From Christensenellaceae bacterium (GTDB lineage: Bacteria > Bacillota > Clostridia > Christensenellales > Borkfalkiaceae), in contig CAQTYU010000001.1 in assembly GCA_948890655.1 (NCBI GenBank), positions 124,001 to 188,000 of the forward strand: DNA of 64,000 nucleotides. The letters run 5' to 3'. Below, piece by piece: positions 33,660 to 41,783 of this stretch. The notes beneath the pieces are model-generated. The model ran no database searches. It was not told the origin of the DNA and worked only from the letters and a program-made list of their open reading frames with translations. Position 1 is the stretch's first letter. Each line of letters opens with the position of its first letter. Position numbers and translations under genes: made by a program.

Positions 33660-33776
33660 TTATCCGTAACCCGAAATTTTTTGCGAAATCAAAAACAAAT
33701 AAGTACCACATTATTTCGTTTACACGCCGCAAATATGCGGGTTACGGTATGACGCCCGTTTGCACGGGATTGTCAT
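33660..33776. repeat. Structured 3'-flank repeat, copy B
   Basis: CCGTAACCCG (33664-33673) pairs with CGGGTTACGG (33738-33747); see copy A at 23281. A partial third match (TCGGGCTACGGT) lies at 32353-32364, just past the recombinase stop. Confidence 0.7.
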
Positions 33777-33797
33777 CGGGGGAAGTATCTCACGTTA

Positions 33798-36700
33798 TCA
33801 CTTCAAATCGTCTTCGGAGGCGTTTTCATAGAAGCCGCCATCGTCGGCAGGGACTGCGTTGTTCCTTGACTTTACCGCAATGATGAGCGCGAACAGGGAG
33901 ATTAAAAACGCTACTGCTATCGCTATCGAAATTGCGGCTATAAGACCCGCGGAAACATTGCCGCCTTGACTACCTTCTTCGGCGACCGCGCCGACGTTCA
34001 AATCGATATAGTCCTTTACCGTTTCAAAGTTGACGTTATCGTCGGGAGTGAACACGTAATAGCATCTGTTGATGCCCGCTTTAAGCTCCTGCTCGTCGTT
34101 TACCCATTTAAACGTTCCCGCTACGGCTCCGTCGTCGGTGATGAAGGTCAACTGATATAAGCGCGTGCCCTGCGACAGGCTTCCGCCTACGGTGGGATTG
34201 ATTGCGGGGGAAAGTTTATTTATAGTAAACTCTGCGGTGACGGGCGCTATGGAATAATGGTTTCCGTCGACCACGAAACTAACCGTTACAGTATAGCTGC
34301 CTGCGTTGACGACTTCTTCCGCCGTCAGAATTTGCCCTTCGGAATTTTTGTATTCGTAAACACATTCCACGCCGTCGGGAACGTTTTTAAGCGTTATCTT
34401 AGACGCAACGGAATTGCCGAAGTCGTAGTCGACGCTGTCCGAACCGAGCGTGATATTTTCTACGCCCGAGTAATCGACTTTGTTGACGGTCAGGGTTATT
34501 TGCCTCGTCGCCACGTCGTAGTAGTTTGCAATATTCTCTTCTCCCTCCAACGTGAACTTTACGGTAACGCGGTACGTACCTGCGTTTATTACCGCCGCGG
34601 AGGAAACGGTTTGCCATTCGCCGTCGGAATTGAGCACGGCGTACGTATAAGTAACCGTACCGACGGTGAACTCACCTTTTATTGCGTAGGATTTAACGCT
34701 ACCGTCGTAATCGGTCGTATAATCCTCGACCGTTATCGAGGAGGTATCGTAGTCCTTCATTCTGACGGTAAGACCGTCGATTACGCGTTGCATATCCTCG
34801 CTGAGAGAGCCGTTGTTGTAAGAAATTATTACCTGCGTATCACCCGCCCACAGCTTGTCGCGGTCGTCTTGGTAAACGATTTTATAGTCCTGAACGTCCT
34901 CTACTTCCGTGCCGTCGTTGTAGACTACGGTTACCTTGATACTGCTTCTGTCGAAGCTGTCCAATCCGTCGTAAACCTTCTTTATGCCGTCGGGCGAAGA
35001 AGCTTCGACCTTCAAGTCAACGATTAAAATTGCGTTGTAGACGACGTTTAACAGAGTTGCGCGTTTACCGTTGAACGCTACGGTGTAGAAATACGTTCCA
35101 GCTTTATCGATCGCGGGGCTTTGCTCGTTACCCCAGCTACCCTTTATCTGGTAACCGACTATGTCTACCGTGCCTTGGTTTCCCGCAAGCTCGCCGGTTA
35201 CCTTTAAGTACTGCCTGATTTCGGACAGTTTGGTTGTGGTGTAGATTTCGGGGATTTCGATATCGTCGCGCCAAGCAACCGAAAGACTTATAACCGTTGC
35301 CTGTTCCGCAGTGATATTTATAGTACCCGTTTTAACGTTAAAGTTGTCATCGTCGTCGGGAGTAAATATCCATACATAGTCGTTTGCACCCAAGTCCAGC
35401 GCGGGGGGCTCGTCGCCCGCCTGTTGCCAAACCACCGCGCCCGTTACCGTAAGACTGCCCGCCGAAGCGACGCCCTTTATTTCAATTTCGGGCAAGCCGC
35501 CGCCCGCGTACAGCGTTCCGCTTACGGGCGTTTTGAAATCAACACTGACGGTTACGTCCGCCTTCTTTATACTAAACTGCTTGGATAAAACGTTGTCCGC
35601 AGAATATTCGTAATTATCGAAAAGGCTCGCGTCGAGTTCAGCAGTTACGGTATAAAGACCCGCGTTGGTAGGCTTCAAGACGTTTTCTTCGTAAGAGGTT
35701 GAACCCCTGCCGACGTATTTGACTGTAGGCACGCCCAAAGCCGCGTCCTTAGCCGCCAAGCCCTTAACGCTTGCGACGGATACGCCCTGCCGCATACCGT
35801 TATAAGTATAGCCGCTTGCGCTCTCGCTCCACTCTATTTCAAGCTCGGCTTTGGTTATTTCAAATTCCTTTTCTATAACGCCGGAATAATTGCCGTCGAA
35901 CTCAACCGTTACCGTCACGTTAGTGCCCGCTACATAGTCCTCGGTGGAATAACTTACCGTATACAGACTGTCTTCAAGGGTAACTTCGCCGTCCGCAAGC
36001 GTTACCTTTACTTCAGGCTCGGGCTTCCACGCTTCGCCCTTGTAGGCGTATTCGCTTTCAACGTTGCCCACTTCCCCAGCTTGCACGGCGTAAGGATTAA
36101 TGGTGAGCGTTGCGCTCATATCCGTCGGGTCGTAGTAGTTGCCGGAAGTGCACTCGAAGTGCACCGTTACTTTATAGCCCGCAACATCCGCGCCGTCGTA
36201 CTTAACGTTGGTTTCGCCCGTGAATTCGTCAGTAGTGCCGTAGTAATAATAAGTTACGGTTATATCGTCCGCAAGGCTGCCCTCTACCGTAAGAGTATGG
36301 GTTTTGCCGTTATAGGTGACGGTTTTATCGGTAAAGGTTACGCTGTTTTCAACCGTCGCCTTGTCAACGGTTATTTGAACCTCTTTTTCGTCGGCAAGGT
36401 AGTTGTCGCTTTCTTCAACCGAAATTTTAACTGTGAGTCCGTTGCCTTCCGCTACAGTGGTGAAGGTGTTGTCGGCGTAGATTATCGTCTGCTCGTCGTT
36501 GTCGACGGTTGCGCCGCTGTCAATCGTTTGCTCTTCGCCCGTATAAACGTAGTCGGTTTTAACGCCGGAAACGTCCAAAACGGGGGTTGCTTTTGCAACG
36601 GTTATCGTGACGGTTACGCTTGCGGCAAGATAGTTGTCGCTTTCCGCAACGGAAATATTTACGGTGAGTCCGTTGCCTTCCGCTACGGTAGTGAACGTAT

Positions 36701-39700
36701 TGTCGGCGTAGATTATCGTCTGCTCGTCGTTGTCGACGGTTGCGCCGCTGTCAACGGTTTGCTGACTGCCGTTATAAACGTAGTCCGTCTTAACGCCGGA
36801 AACATCAAGCGTTGCCGTTGCTTTGTTTATTGTCAGGGTTGCCGAAAGAGAAGGTATTTTGTAATTGTCGGGGTCGGCAATAGCTATTACCGCAACAACC
36901 TCGTACGTTCCCGCGTTAGTCGCGCCCGTACCCGCTACGCCGTTATAAGTGTAGCCCGTTACAGTTACGCCGTCGGGCAGAGTTCCCTCTACCGTTATGG
37001 AATGCGAGTCTTTATCGTAGGTTACGGTCAAATCGTCCATACTTACGCCCGACATATCGTACTCGTTGGCGTTAACGGTTATAGTAATTTGCGCCGTCGC
37101 CGTCTTGCCGTTTTCGGTATAGGTTATAGTCACGCTTTTGCCGTCGTCCGAAATTATGAAGTGCGTTGCGCCTTCGGTAGGGTAAGCAACCGTATAGCCC
37201 GTGACTGCGGTATCGGCTTTGCCCGCCGCGTAGCTTGCGGTGACAACCATGCCCGTAGCATCGAAGCTTTCGTAAGCCTTATATGAAGTTTTAGCGCCCG
37301 TTACGGTTATGCCGGTAAGTTTGTAGTATGCCGTAACTTGCACTGTACCCGTGGCGTTAGTGTAGTTGTCCGTGTCAGCGGGAACAAACGTCCAGCCGTA
37401 GCTGTCTGATAAACCCGTTATAGTTCCGTTTGCGTTAGTCCAACTTACAGAGCCGCCGACGCTGCTTTCACCTACGGAAATAACTACGCCCGAAAGTCCG
37501 TCGCCGACGTAATAATATCCGCTTATTACGTTTGCGGTTGCCGTCGGCGTTGCCTTTTTGATTACAAGCGTTGCACTAAGCTCGGGTACGTTGTAGTTTG
37601 CCGCGTCGTCTATCGTGAACTGCGCGGCTACCGCGTAAGTTCCCGCTTTGGTGACTTCGGTCACCGCTTCGCCGTTATACGTATATTTGGAGAAATGCAC
37701 ACCCGAGGGCAGTTCGCCAGAATAGGTTATGGAATGCGCGTTGCCGTCATAGGTTACGGTATCGTCCGCCATGGTTACGCCCGACATATCGTAATCCGCT
37801 TTTTCTACCGTGATTACGAGCTTTGCGGTCGCGGTCTTGCCGCCCTCCGAATAGGTTATAACCACCTCGCAGCCGCTGTCCGATACGAGAAAATAGCTTC
37901 TGCCGTCCGCTGCATACGGTATATCCAAGGTATAGCCCGTTACGGGTCTCGAAGTGCTGCCCGCTACCGCGTTTACAACCATTCCCGTCTGCGTAAACGA
38001 TTCGTAAGCCTTATATTTGACCTTTGCGCCCGTTACCGTTATGTAGTCCATACCCACCGCGGCAACAGTTGCGTTGCCCGTTACGTTGTTATAGTTGTGA
38101 GTATCCGCAGGCTCGAACGTCCACTCGTATTTTGCCGAACCCAAAGAAAGTATAGTTGACGGGTCCGTCCAATAGAACGTACCCGACACGCTGCCCGTGC
38201 CTGATATTCCTACCGACGACAGCGGATTGCCCGCAACGTAAGTGCCTGCCGCCACGGTAGGATTTGCCGTAGGCGTGGCTTTGATTATCGCAAAAGCTAT
38301 ATTTTTTGCAGTAGTAGAATTACCCGACCAGCAGTGATTGCTATCCGGCGTTACGCTTAAATTGTAAGAACCGACTTGCGTTGAAGCGGGTACCGTAACG
38401 GTCGTGCCGCTCCTTGACCAACTGCTATTAGGCAAGCCTACGCTTGCTATGTAAGTCATAGTCGATAGCGTAAAAGTCTGAGAACTTGTTGAAAAAGCTA
38501 GACTTGTATTACTTAGCGTAGGCACGCTTATTGCCGCACGCGTTATTGAAATTGAAAGATTTTGTGAAAAAATGCTTCCGCCCGACCAACAGTGATTGTC
38601 GTCGGGGACAACGCCTATATTATAAGTGCCTACGGCTTTGCTTGCGGGTATGGTAATAGTTGAACCGCTTCTCGTCCAACCCGAAGGCAACACCACATTA
38701 GAAACGTAAGTTAATGTAGAAAGCGAAACCGTTTGCGAATTTGACGACCAGGTTTTACTGCTTGCCGATAAGGCAGGCATGCTTATTGCCGCCCTTTCAA
38801 TTGTAAACATATACGTATTTGGGTTACTGCCGTTATAAATGTTATGGTTTGAATCAGCGGTAAAAGTTATAGCGTAGTTACCGGCTGACGTATTTGCCGG
38901 TATTGTTACCGTTGTTCCGCTTCTCGTCCAACCGGCAGGCAAACCTACCGACACATACGTTAAATCGCCCCCAAGCTTAAAAGTTTGAGCACTTGTTGAC
39001 CAAGTAGCTTTGCTTGTTTCAAGCCACGGCGTTGCAACTCCGGCTTTTGTTATAGAAAATTTAAGTTTAACCGTTGCCGTGCCATCATCCCATTTATATC
39101 CTTGATCTATATCCGGTTCCACCAATATACTATAAGAACCGACTGCCGTCTTTGCCGGAATGGTTATAACACCAGTAGTACTACTGATGTTCCAGCCAGT
39201 AGGCAATGAAGAAACGATTATGCCCGTTCTAGATGACAACGAAAGTGTTTGTGAATGTGACGACCAAACACGACTTGTGCTCTGTAAAGTCGGCACAGGA
39301 ATACGAGTTTCAAATTTTATGTACAACCACGCGGGAGATGTACCAGCCCCTGAGGACCAATTGTAATCATAAGTTCGCTTAATCGTAAAAGTAATAGTAG
39401 CATTAGGCATACTAAAATTTGCAGGAATTGTTACGGTATCACCGCTAACAGAAATACCACCGCTCGCCGATACAGTTACATTATACTGTAGTGCATTCCA
39501 ACCGCCAATAGTAAGCGTTCTAGCAGATGACGATTTAGGTATTACAATCGTATCTTTGGAGAACGCATTGGTAGTAATAGTTCCTAAACTTGAATTACTT
39601 GAATCCCAATAAGGTCTTGTTAAACTAGATACTGCGCTTGCAGTATCTACGTTTTTGCTTTTAGAATCAAACAGATTTGCAAACGCCAAACCCGCGAAAA

Positions 39701-39767
39701 CGGCACATATCAGGGCACCAATCAATAAAATAAGCGTTAAAGTTCTTGAATTTACTTTCCTTTTCAT
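33798..39767 (-). CDS. Giant Ig-like repeat surface protein 3
   Basis: 1989 residues; ATG at 39767 with AAGGAG upstream. The N-terminal export/anchor helix (about 10-32) contains ALICAVFAGLAF. Five units of the type PTLSNTSLAFSTSSQTFTLS...WSRSGTTVTVPA lie at about 150-540 and match the repeats of giant protein 2. MBG/YDG and Big_3-like units follow, including two 77-residue tandem units (about 980-1130) that are almost identical in DNA. Near the C-terminus are a membrane helix (AAISIAIAVAFLISLFALII) and an acidic tail ending DDGGFYENASEDDLK, very like giant protein 2. No lectin-like variable domain is present. Inferred role: alternative surface stalk. The promoter module upstream faces away, so it is predicted OFF. 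Confidence 0.9.
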   Translation of the reverse strand: MKRKVNSRTLTLILLIGALICAVFAGLAFANLFDSKSKNVDTASAVSSLTRPYWDSSNSSLGTITTNAFSKDTIVIPKSSSARTLTIGGWNALQYNVTVSASGGISVSGDTVTIPANFSMPNATITFTIKRTYDYNWSSGAGTSPAWLYIKFETRIPVPTLQSTSRVWSSHSQTLSLSSRTGIIVSSLPTGWNISSTTGVITIPAKTAVGSYSILVEPDIDQGYKWDDGTATVKLKFSITKAGVATPWLETSKATWSTSAQTFKLGGDLTYVSVGLPAGWTRSGTTVTIPANTSAGNYAITFTADSNHNIYNGSNPNTYMFTIERAAISMPALSASSKTWSSNSQTVSLSTLTYVSNVVLPSGWTRSGSTITIPASKAVGTYNIGVVPDDNHCWSGGSIFSQNLSISITRAAISVPTLSNTSLAFSTSSQTFTLSTMTYIASVGLPNSSWSRSGTTVTVPASTQVGSYNLSVTPDSNHCWSGNSTTAKNIAFAIIKATPTANPTVAAGTYVAGNPLSSVGISGTGSVSGTFYWTDPSTILSLGSAKYEWTFEPADTHNYNNVTGNATVAAVGMDYITVTGAKVKYKAYESFTQTGMVVNAVAGSTSRPVTGYTLDIPYAADGRSYFLVSDSGCEVVITYSEGGKTATAKLVITVEKADYDMSGVTMADDTVTYDGNAHSITYSGELPSGVHFSKYTYNGEAVTEVTKAGTYAVAAQFTIDDAANYNVPELSATLVIKKATPTATANVISGYYYVGDGLSGVVISVGESSVGGSVSWTNANGTITGLSDSYGWTFVPADTDNYTNATGTVQVTAYYKLTGITVTGAKTSYKAYESFDATGMVVTASYAAGKADTAVTGYTVAYPTEGATHFIISDDGKSVTITYTENGKTATAQITITVNANEYDMSGVSMDDLTVTYDKDSHSITVEGTLPDGVTVTGYTYNGVAGTGATNAGTYEVVAVIAIADPDNYKIPSLSATLTINKATATLDVSGVKTDYVYNGSQQTVDSGATVDNDEQTIIYADNTFTTVAEGNGLTVNISVAESDNYLAASVTVTITVAKATPVLDVSGVKTDYVYTGEEQTIDSGATVDNDEQTIIYADNTFTTVAEGNGLTVKISVEESDNYLADEKEVQITVDKATVENSVTFTDKTVTYNGKTHTLTVEGSLADDITVTYYYYGTTDEFTGETNVKYDGADVAGYKVTVHFECTSGNYYDPTDMSATLTINPYAVQAGEVGNVESEYAYKGEAWKPEPEVKVTLADGEVTLEDSLYTVSYSTEDYVAGTNVTVTVEFDGNYSGVIEKEFEITKAELEIEWSESASGYTYNGMRQGVSVASVKGLAAKDAALGVPTVKYVGRGSTSYEENVLKPTNAGLYTVTAELDASLFDNYEYSADNVLSKQFSIKKADVTVSVDFKTPVSGTLYAGGGLPEIEIKGVASAGSLTVTGAVVWQQAGDEPPALDLGANDYVWIFTPDDDDNFNVKTGTINITAEQATVISLSVAWRDDIEIPEIYTTTKLSEIRQYLKVTGELAGNQGTVDIVGYQIKGSWGNEQSPAIDKAGTYFYTVAFNGKRATLLNVVYNAILIVDLKVEASSPDGIKKVYDGLDSFDRSSIKVTVVYNDGTEVEDVQDYKIVYQDDRDKLWAGDTQVIISYNNGSLSEDMQRVIDGLTVRMKDYDTSSITVEDYTTDYDGSVKSYAIKGEFTVGTVTYTYAVLNSDGEWQTVSSAAVINAGTYRVTVKFTLEGEENIANYYDVATRQITLTVNKVDYSGVENITLGSDSVDYDFGNSVASKITLKNVPDGVECVYEYKNSEGQILTAEEVVNAGSYTVTVSFVVDGNHYSIAPVTAEFTINKLSPAINPTVGGSLSQGTRLYQLTFITDDGAVAGTFKWVNDEQELKAGINRCYYVFTPDDNVNFETVKDYIDLNVGAVAEEGSQGGNVSAGLIAAISIAIAVAFLISLFALIIAVKSRNNAVPADDGGFYENASEDDLK
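36433..36763 (-). repeat. Near-identical tandem repeat in giant gene 3
   Basis: Two copies 231 bp (77 codons) apart share a block of about 90 bp starting TGAGTCCGTTGCCTTCCGCT with only a few changes. They encode DSGATVDNDEQTIIYADNTF twice. Such identity suggests recent duplication or gene conversion and a potential for length variation. Confidence 0.7.
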
Positions 39768-39819
39768 AGTTTCATTTTCTCCTTATAAACCGTGATTTTT
39801 AAGGCTAAAAATTTTATTG

Positions 39820-40010
39820 AAAAAATACACCTATTAATATATTAGGTGTATTTTTTTTGGCGTTTTTGGCAGTTTTTGGCTATATATGCATATATTAGTG
39901 TAAATAAAATATTTAAAACACCCAGCAATATGCTTGACTTAACCGAAAATTAGTGATAGTATACGGGTAGAAAAAGTACATCAATTATATTAATAGGTGT
40001 ACTTTTTTTT
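39820..40010. promoter_or_regulatory. Invertible promoter module 3 (predicted OFF)
   Basis: Left site 39820-39858 and right site 39971-40010 are inverted repeats. Their mismatches fall at the same positions as those of module 2. The promoter-side half-site (GTACATCAATTATA) is on the right here, away from the gene, and on the gene side in module 2. The gene-side outer end is GGTGTAT and the far end GGTGTAC, as in module 2. This is what one inversion event separating the two arrangements would leave. Confidence 0.9.
39934..39962 (+). promoter_or_regulatory. Sigma-A promoter within switch 3
   Basis: TTGACT at 39934-39939, 17 bp ending TAGTGA, TAGTAT at 39957-39962; 8 bp from the right site. It faces away from giant gene 3 and into the terminator at 40011. 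Confidence 0.8.
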
Positions 40011-40032
40011 GCCCGATTTGCGGGCTTTTTTT
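40011..40032 (+). terminator. Terminator beyond far site of switch 3
   Basis: GCCCG, ATTTG loop, CGGGC, then a run of seven T. Confidence 0.75.
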
Positions 40033-40184
40033 ATGCCTTTTTTTAGGGGGGTATGGGGGATATGGAATAGGGAACGGAAAAACAGGCAAACTAATAGGCT
40101 TACGGTTTTATTGACCTTATCCACCGTTCACCCTCACCCCTGCCCCCCCTCACGTATAAGGGGGAGGGCTTTATTGTTGTGAAG

Positions 40185-40220
40185 AAAAGCCGCCCGCGCG
40201 GTTTAGCGCGGGCGGCTTTT
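40185..40220 (-). terminator. Terminator of cytidylate-kinase-like gene
   Basis: AAAAGCCGCCCGCGC / GCGCGGGCGGCTTTT stem of 15 bp, 14 bp past the stop at 40234. The rest of 40033-40184 holds a G/C-run repeat (CCCCCCCT / AGGGGGAGGG) related to 29506-29533 and no gene. Confidence 0.8.
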
Positions 40221-40233
40221 GCTTATTACAGGG

Positions 40234-40824
40234 TTATTTATTATTGTATACGCTGACGAGAATATTCACGCACGAATCGATACCGAGCTTGCCGCTGTCC
40301 AACGCCAAGTGGTAATTGTAAGCCACGCCCCACTCCGTTTCGGTATAATCCTTATAATACGCCGCCCTTCTTCTGTCCTTATCTCTTAATCTTTTTTCGG
40401 GCTTATCGGGCTTTTCGCCGTATAAACTTACGATGCGTTCGGCGCGGAATTTATCGTCGGCGTGGATAAAAACGTTTAAAACGTCGTCCCTATCTCTCAA
40501 AATATAGTTAGCGCAACGCCCGACTATCACGCATGGCTCTTCCGCAATTTTTAGAATAATCTTGCGCTGTTCTATCCAGATTTTGTCCTGATTACTTAGA
40601 CTATCAAAACGGTTAGCGCTTTTGAATATGCGACCGAGCAAATTGCCGCTGTCGGAGTATTCGCCGTGGGCTTCGATATATTCTTTCGCAAAGCCGCAGC
40701 TTTTTGCTACTTCTTCGATAAATTCGTGGTCGTAGCAGGGAATGCCCAGCCGTTCTGCCGTGAGTTTGCCGATGGTTCTTCCGCCGCTGCCGAACTGTCG
40801 GGATACAGTGATAATTTTGTTCAT
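40234..40824 (-). CDS. Cytidylate-kinase-like P-loop protein
   Basis: 196 residues. The N-terminus ITVSRQFGSGGRTIGKLTAE contains a P-loop variant typical of the Cytidylate_kin2 family. CYDHEFIEEVAKSCG and the LID-like RLRDKDRRRAAYYKDYTETEWG also fit. True Cmk phosphorylates CMP/dCMP; members of this second family are common in Clostridia and their substrates are not well defined. The promoter TTGACA-16-TAAAAT (40853-40858, 40831-40836) ends about 7 bp before the ATG and there is no Shine-Dalgarno, so the mRNA may be leaderless. Confidence 0.85.
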   Translation of the reverse strand: MNKIITVSRQFGSGGRTIGKLTAERLGIPCYDHEFIEEVAKSCGFAKEYIEAHGEYSDSGNLLGRIFKSANRFDSLSNQDKIWIEQRKIILKIAEEPCVIVGRCANYILRDRDDVLNVFIHADDKFRAERIVSLYGEKPDKPEKRLRDKDRRRAAYYKDYTETEWGVAYNYHLALDSGKLGIDSCVNILVSVYNNK

Positions 40825-40830
40825 ACTTTT

Positions 40831-40858
40831 ATTTTACACTCTTATTTGGAAATGTCAA
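40831..40858 (-). promoter_or_regulatory. Promoter of cytidylate-kinase-like gene (leaderless)
   Basis: Minus strand: TTGACA (40858-40853), 16 bp, TAAAAT (40836-40831). The ATG is at 40824, where transcription should begin. Confidence 0.6.
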
Positions 40859-40941
40859 TACGGGTTTTACAAAATATGGTATGCGGCTTTTTGAATATCG
40901 GGCGCAGTCTTGCGCAAGATATTTGTACACGGAGGAAAGTT

Positions 40942-41538
40942 ATGCAATTTGACAAAACCAAGACTTACAATAATTTAGCAAGAAGTTTTGCAGGCGAATC
41001 GCAAGCGGGAATGAGATACCAGCTTATCGCACAGGCTGCGACGGCGCAGGGATACTACACGCTTGCGGACACTATCAAGGTTCTTGCACACAACGAAACG
41101 GAACACGCAAGAAGATTCTTTGAAGAACTTAATAAACGCGGCGAATACCTTGAAAACATCGAACTGAATGCAGGTTATCCCTTTCACAGCGGCGACATTG
41201 CCGAGAGTTTGATGCTTGCGGCAGACGACGAAAGAAAAGAACATCAGGTTATTTATCCTGCGTTCCAGAAAGATGCGGAAGAAGAAGGTTTTAAGGATAT
41301 TGCTAACCTTTTCAAGCTTGTTGCACAAGTAGAAGTCAGGCATGAAATGGTTTTCCGTTACTTGCACGAAGCCTTCAAAAAAGGCGTACTGTTCAGTAAC
41401 GAGACCCCTATTCTCTACGTTTGTAGCGAGTGCGGGTATATGCATACCTCTACCAAAGCGTGGAACGTGTGTCCGCTTTGCCAGTCAAGTCAAGGCTACG
41501 TTGAGTTGCATATTCCGTTTGAAAAGGAGAAAATATGA
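40942..41538 (+). CDS. Rubrerythrin
   Basis: 198 residues from the ATG at 40942, with GGAGGAAAG just upstream; a longer in-frame start exists but lacks this site. The ferritin-like di-iron domain shows FAGESQAGMRYQL, AHNETEHARRFFEEL, ERKEHQ and VEVRHEMVF. The C-terminal rubredoxin-like domain has two Cys pairs (YVCSECGY and CPLCQSS). Rubrerythrins reduce hydrogen peroxide in the cytoplasm of anaerobes, which fits an oxygen-sensitive host. Its stop overlaps the start of a small Cys-rich gene. Confidence 0.95.
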   Translation: MQFDKTKTYNNLARSFAGESQAGMRYQLIAQAATAQGYYTLADTIKVLAHNETEHARRFFEELNKRGEYLENIELNAGYPFHSGDIAESLMLAADDERKEHQVIYPAFQKDAEEEGFKDIANLFKLVAQVEVRHEMVFRYLHEAFKKGVLFSNETPILYVCSECGYMHTSTKAWNVCPLCQSSQGYVELHIPFEKEKI

Positions 41539-41660
41539 GAAAGACCAACGAAAACAACAAGACTAACACCAAATCTTGCGGTAAGCAGAGCGAAAGCAAG
41601 AGCGTAAAGAACTGCGGCGGTAAGGGTTGTGGCAAAAACAGCACGAAAACGAGTAAATAA
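41535..41660 (+). CDS. Small Lys/Cys/Gly-rich protein, possibly interrupted by a +1 frameshift
   Basis: 41 codons, ATG overlapping the rubrerythrin stop (ATGA) with AAGGAGA upstream. It is rich in Lys, Asn, Gly and Cys (KSCGKQSE; NCGGKGCGK). Just past the TAA, the next frame continues with DCYDPNGSYTGTP and GGKPVQDVDDL to a stop at 41748. That looks like a conserved protein C-terminus without its own start. Skipping one T at AAATAAC would fuse the two into about 71 residues. This may be a real +1 shift, a recent mutation or a sequence error. The link to rubrerythrin suggests metal or redox handling; function unknown. Confidence 0.6.
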   Translation: MRKTNENNKTNTKSCGKQSESKSVKNCGGKGCGKNSTKTSK

Positions 41661-41783
41661 CTTTAAGGATTGTTACGACCCCAACGGCAGCTATACGGGA
41701 ACGCCTATTGACGGCGGCAAGCCCGTGCAGGACGTTGACGATTTATAATCGGGGCGCTTAAAGTTAATAAGTTCTTTAAAAAG

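Noticed and set aside
23281..33776. Integron attC site
   Set aside because: The ends do not fit the RYYYAAC / GTTRRRY core sites, and the recombinase lacks an obvious IntI-specific insertion.
33966..38159. Plus-strand frames up to 401 codons opposite giant gene 3
   Set aside because: They are shadows caused by biased codon use in the repeats; the sequences are Arg/Val/Tyr-rich and lack domains or start signals.
5107..40010. The six palindromes as simple intrinsic terminators
   Set aside because: They do have T-runs, but they occur in inverted pairs at fixed distance from a shared promoter, with separate true terminators just outside. Termination alone does not explain this.
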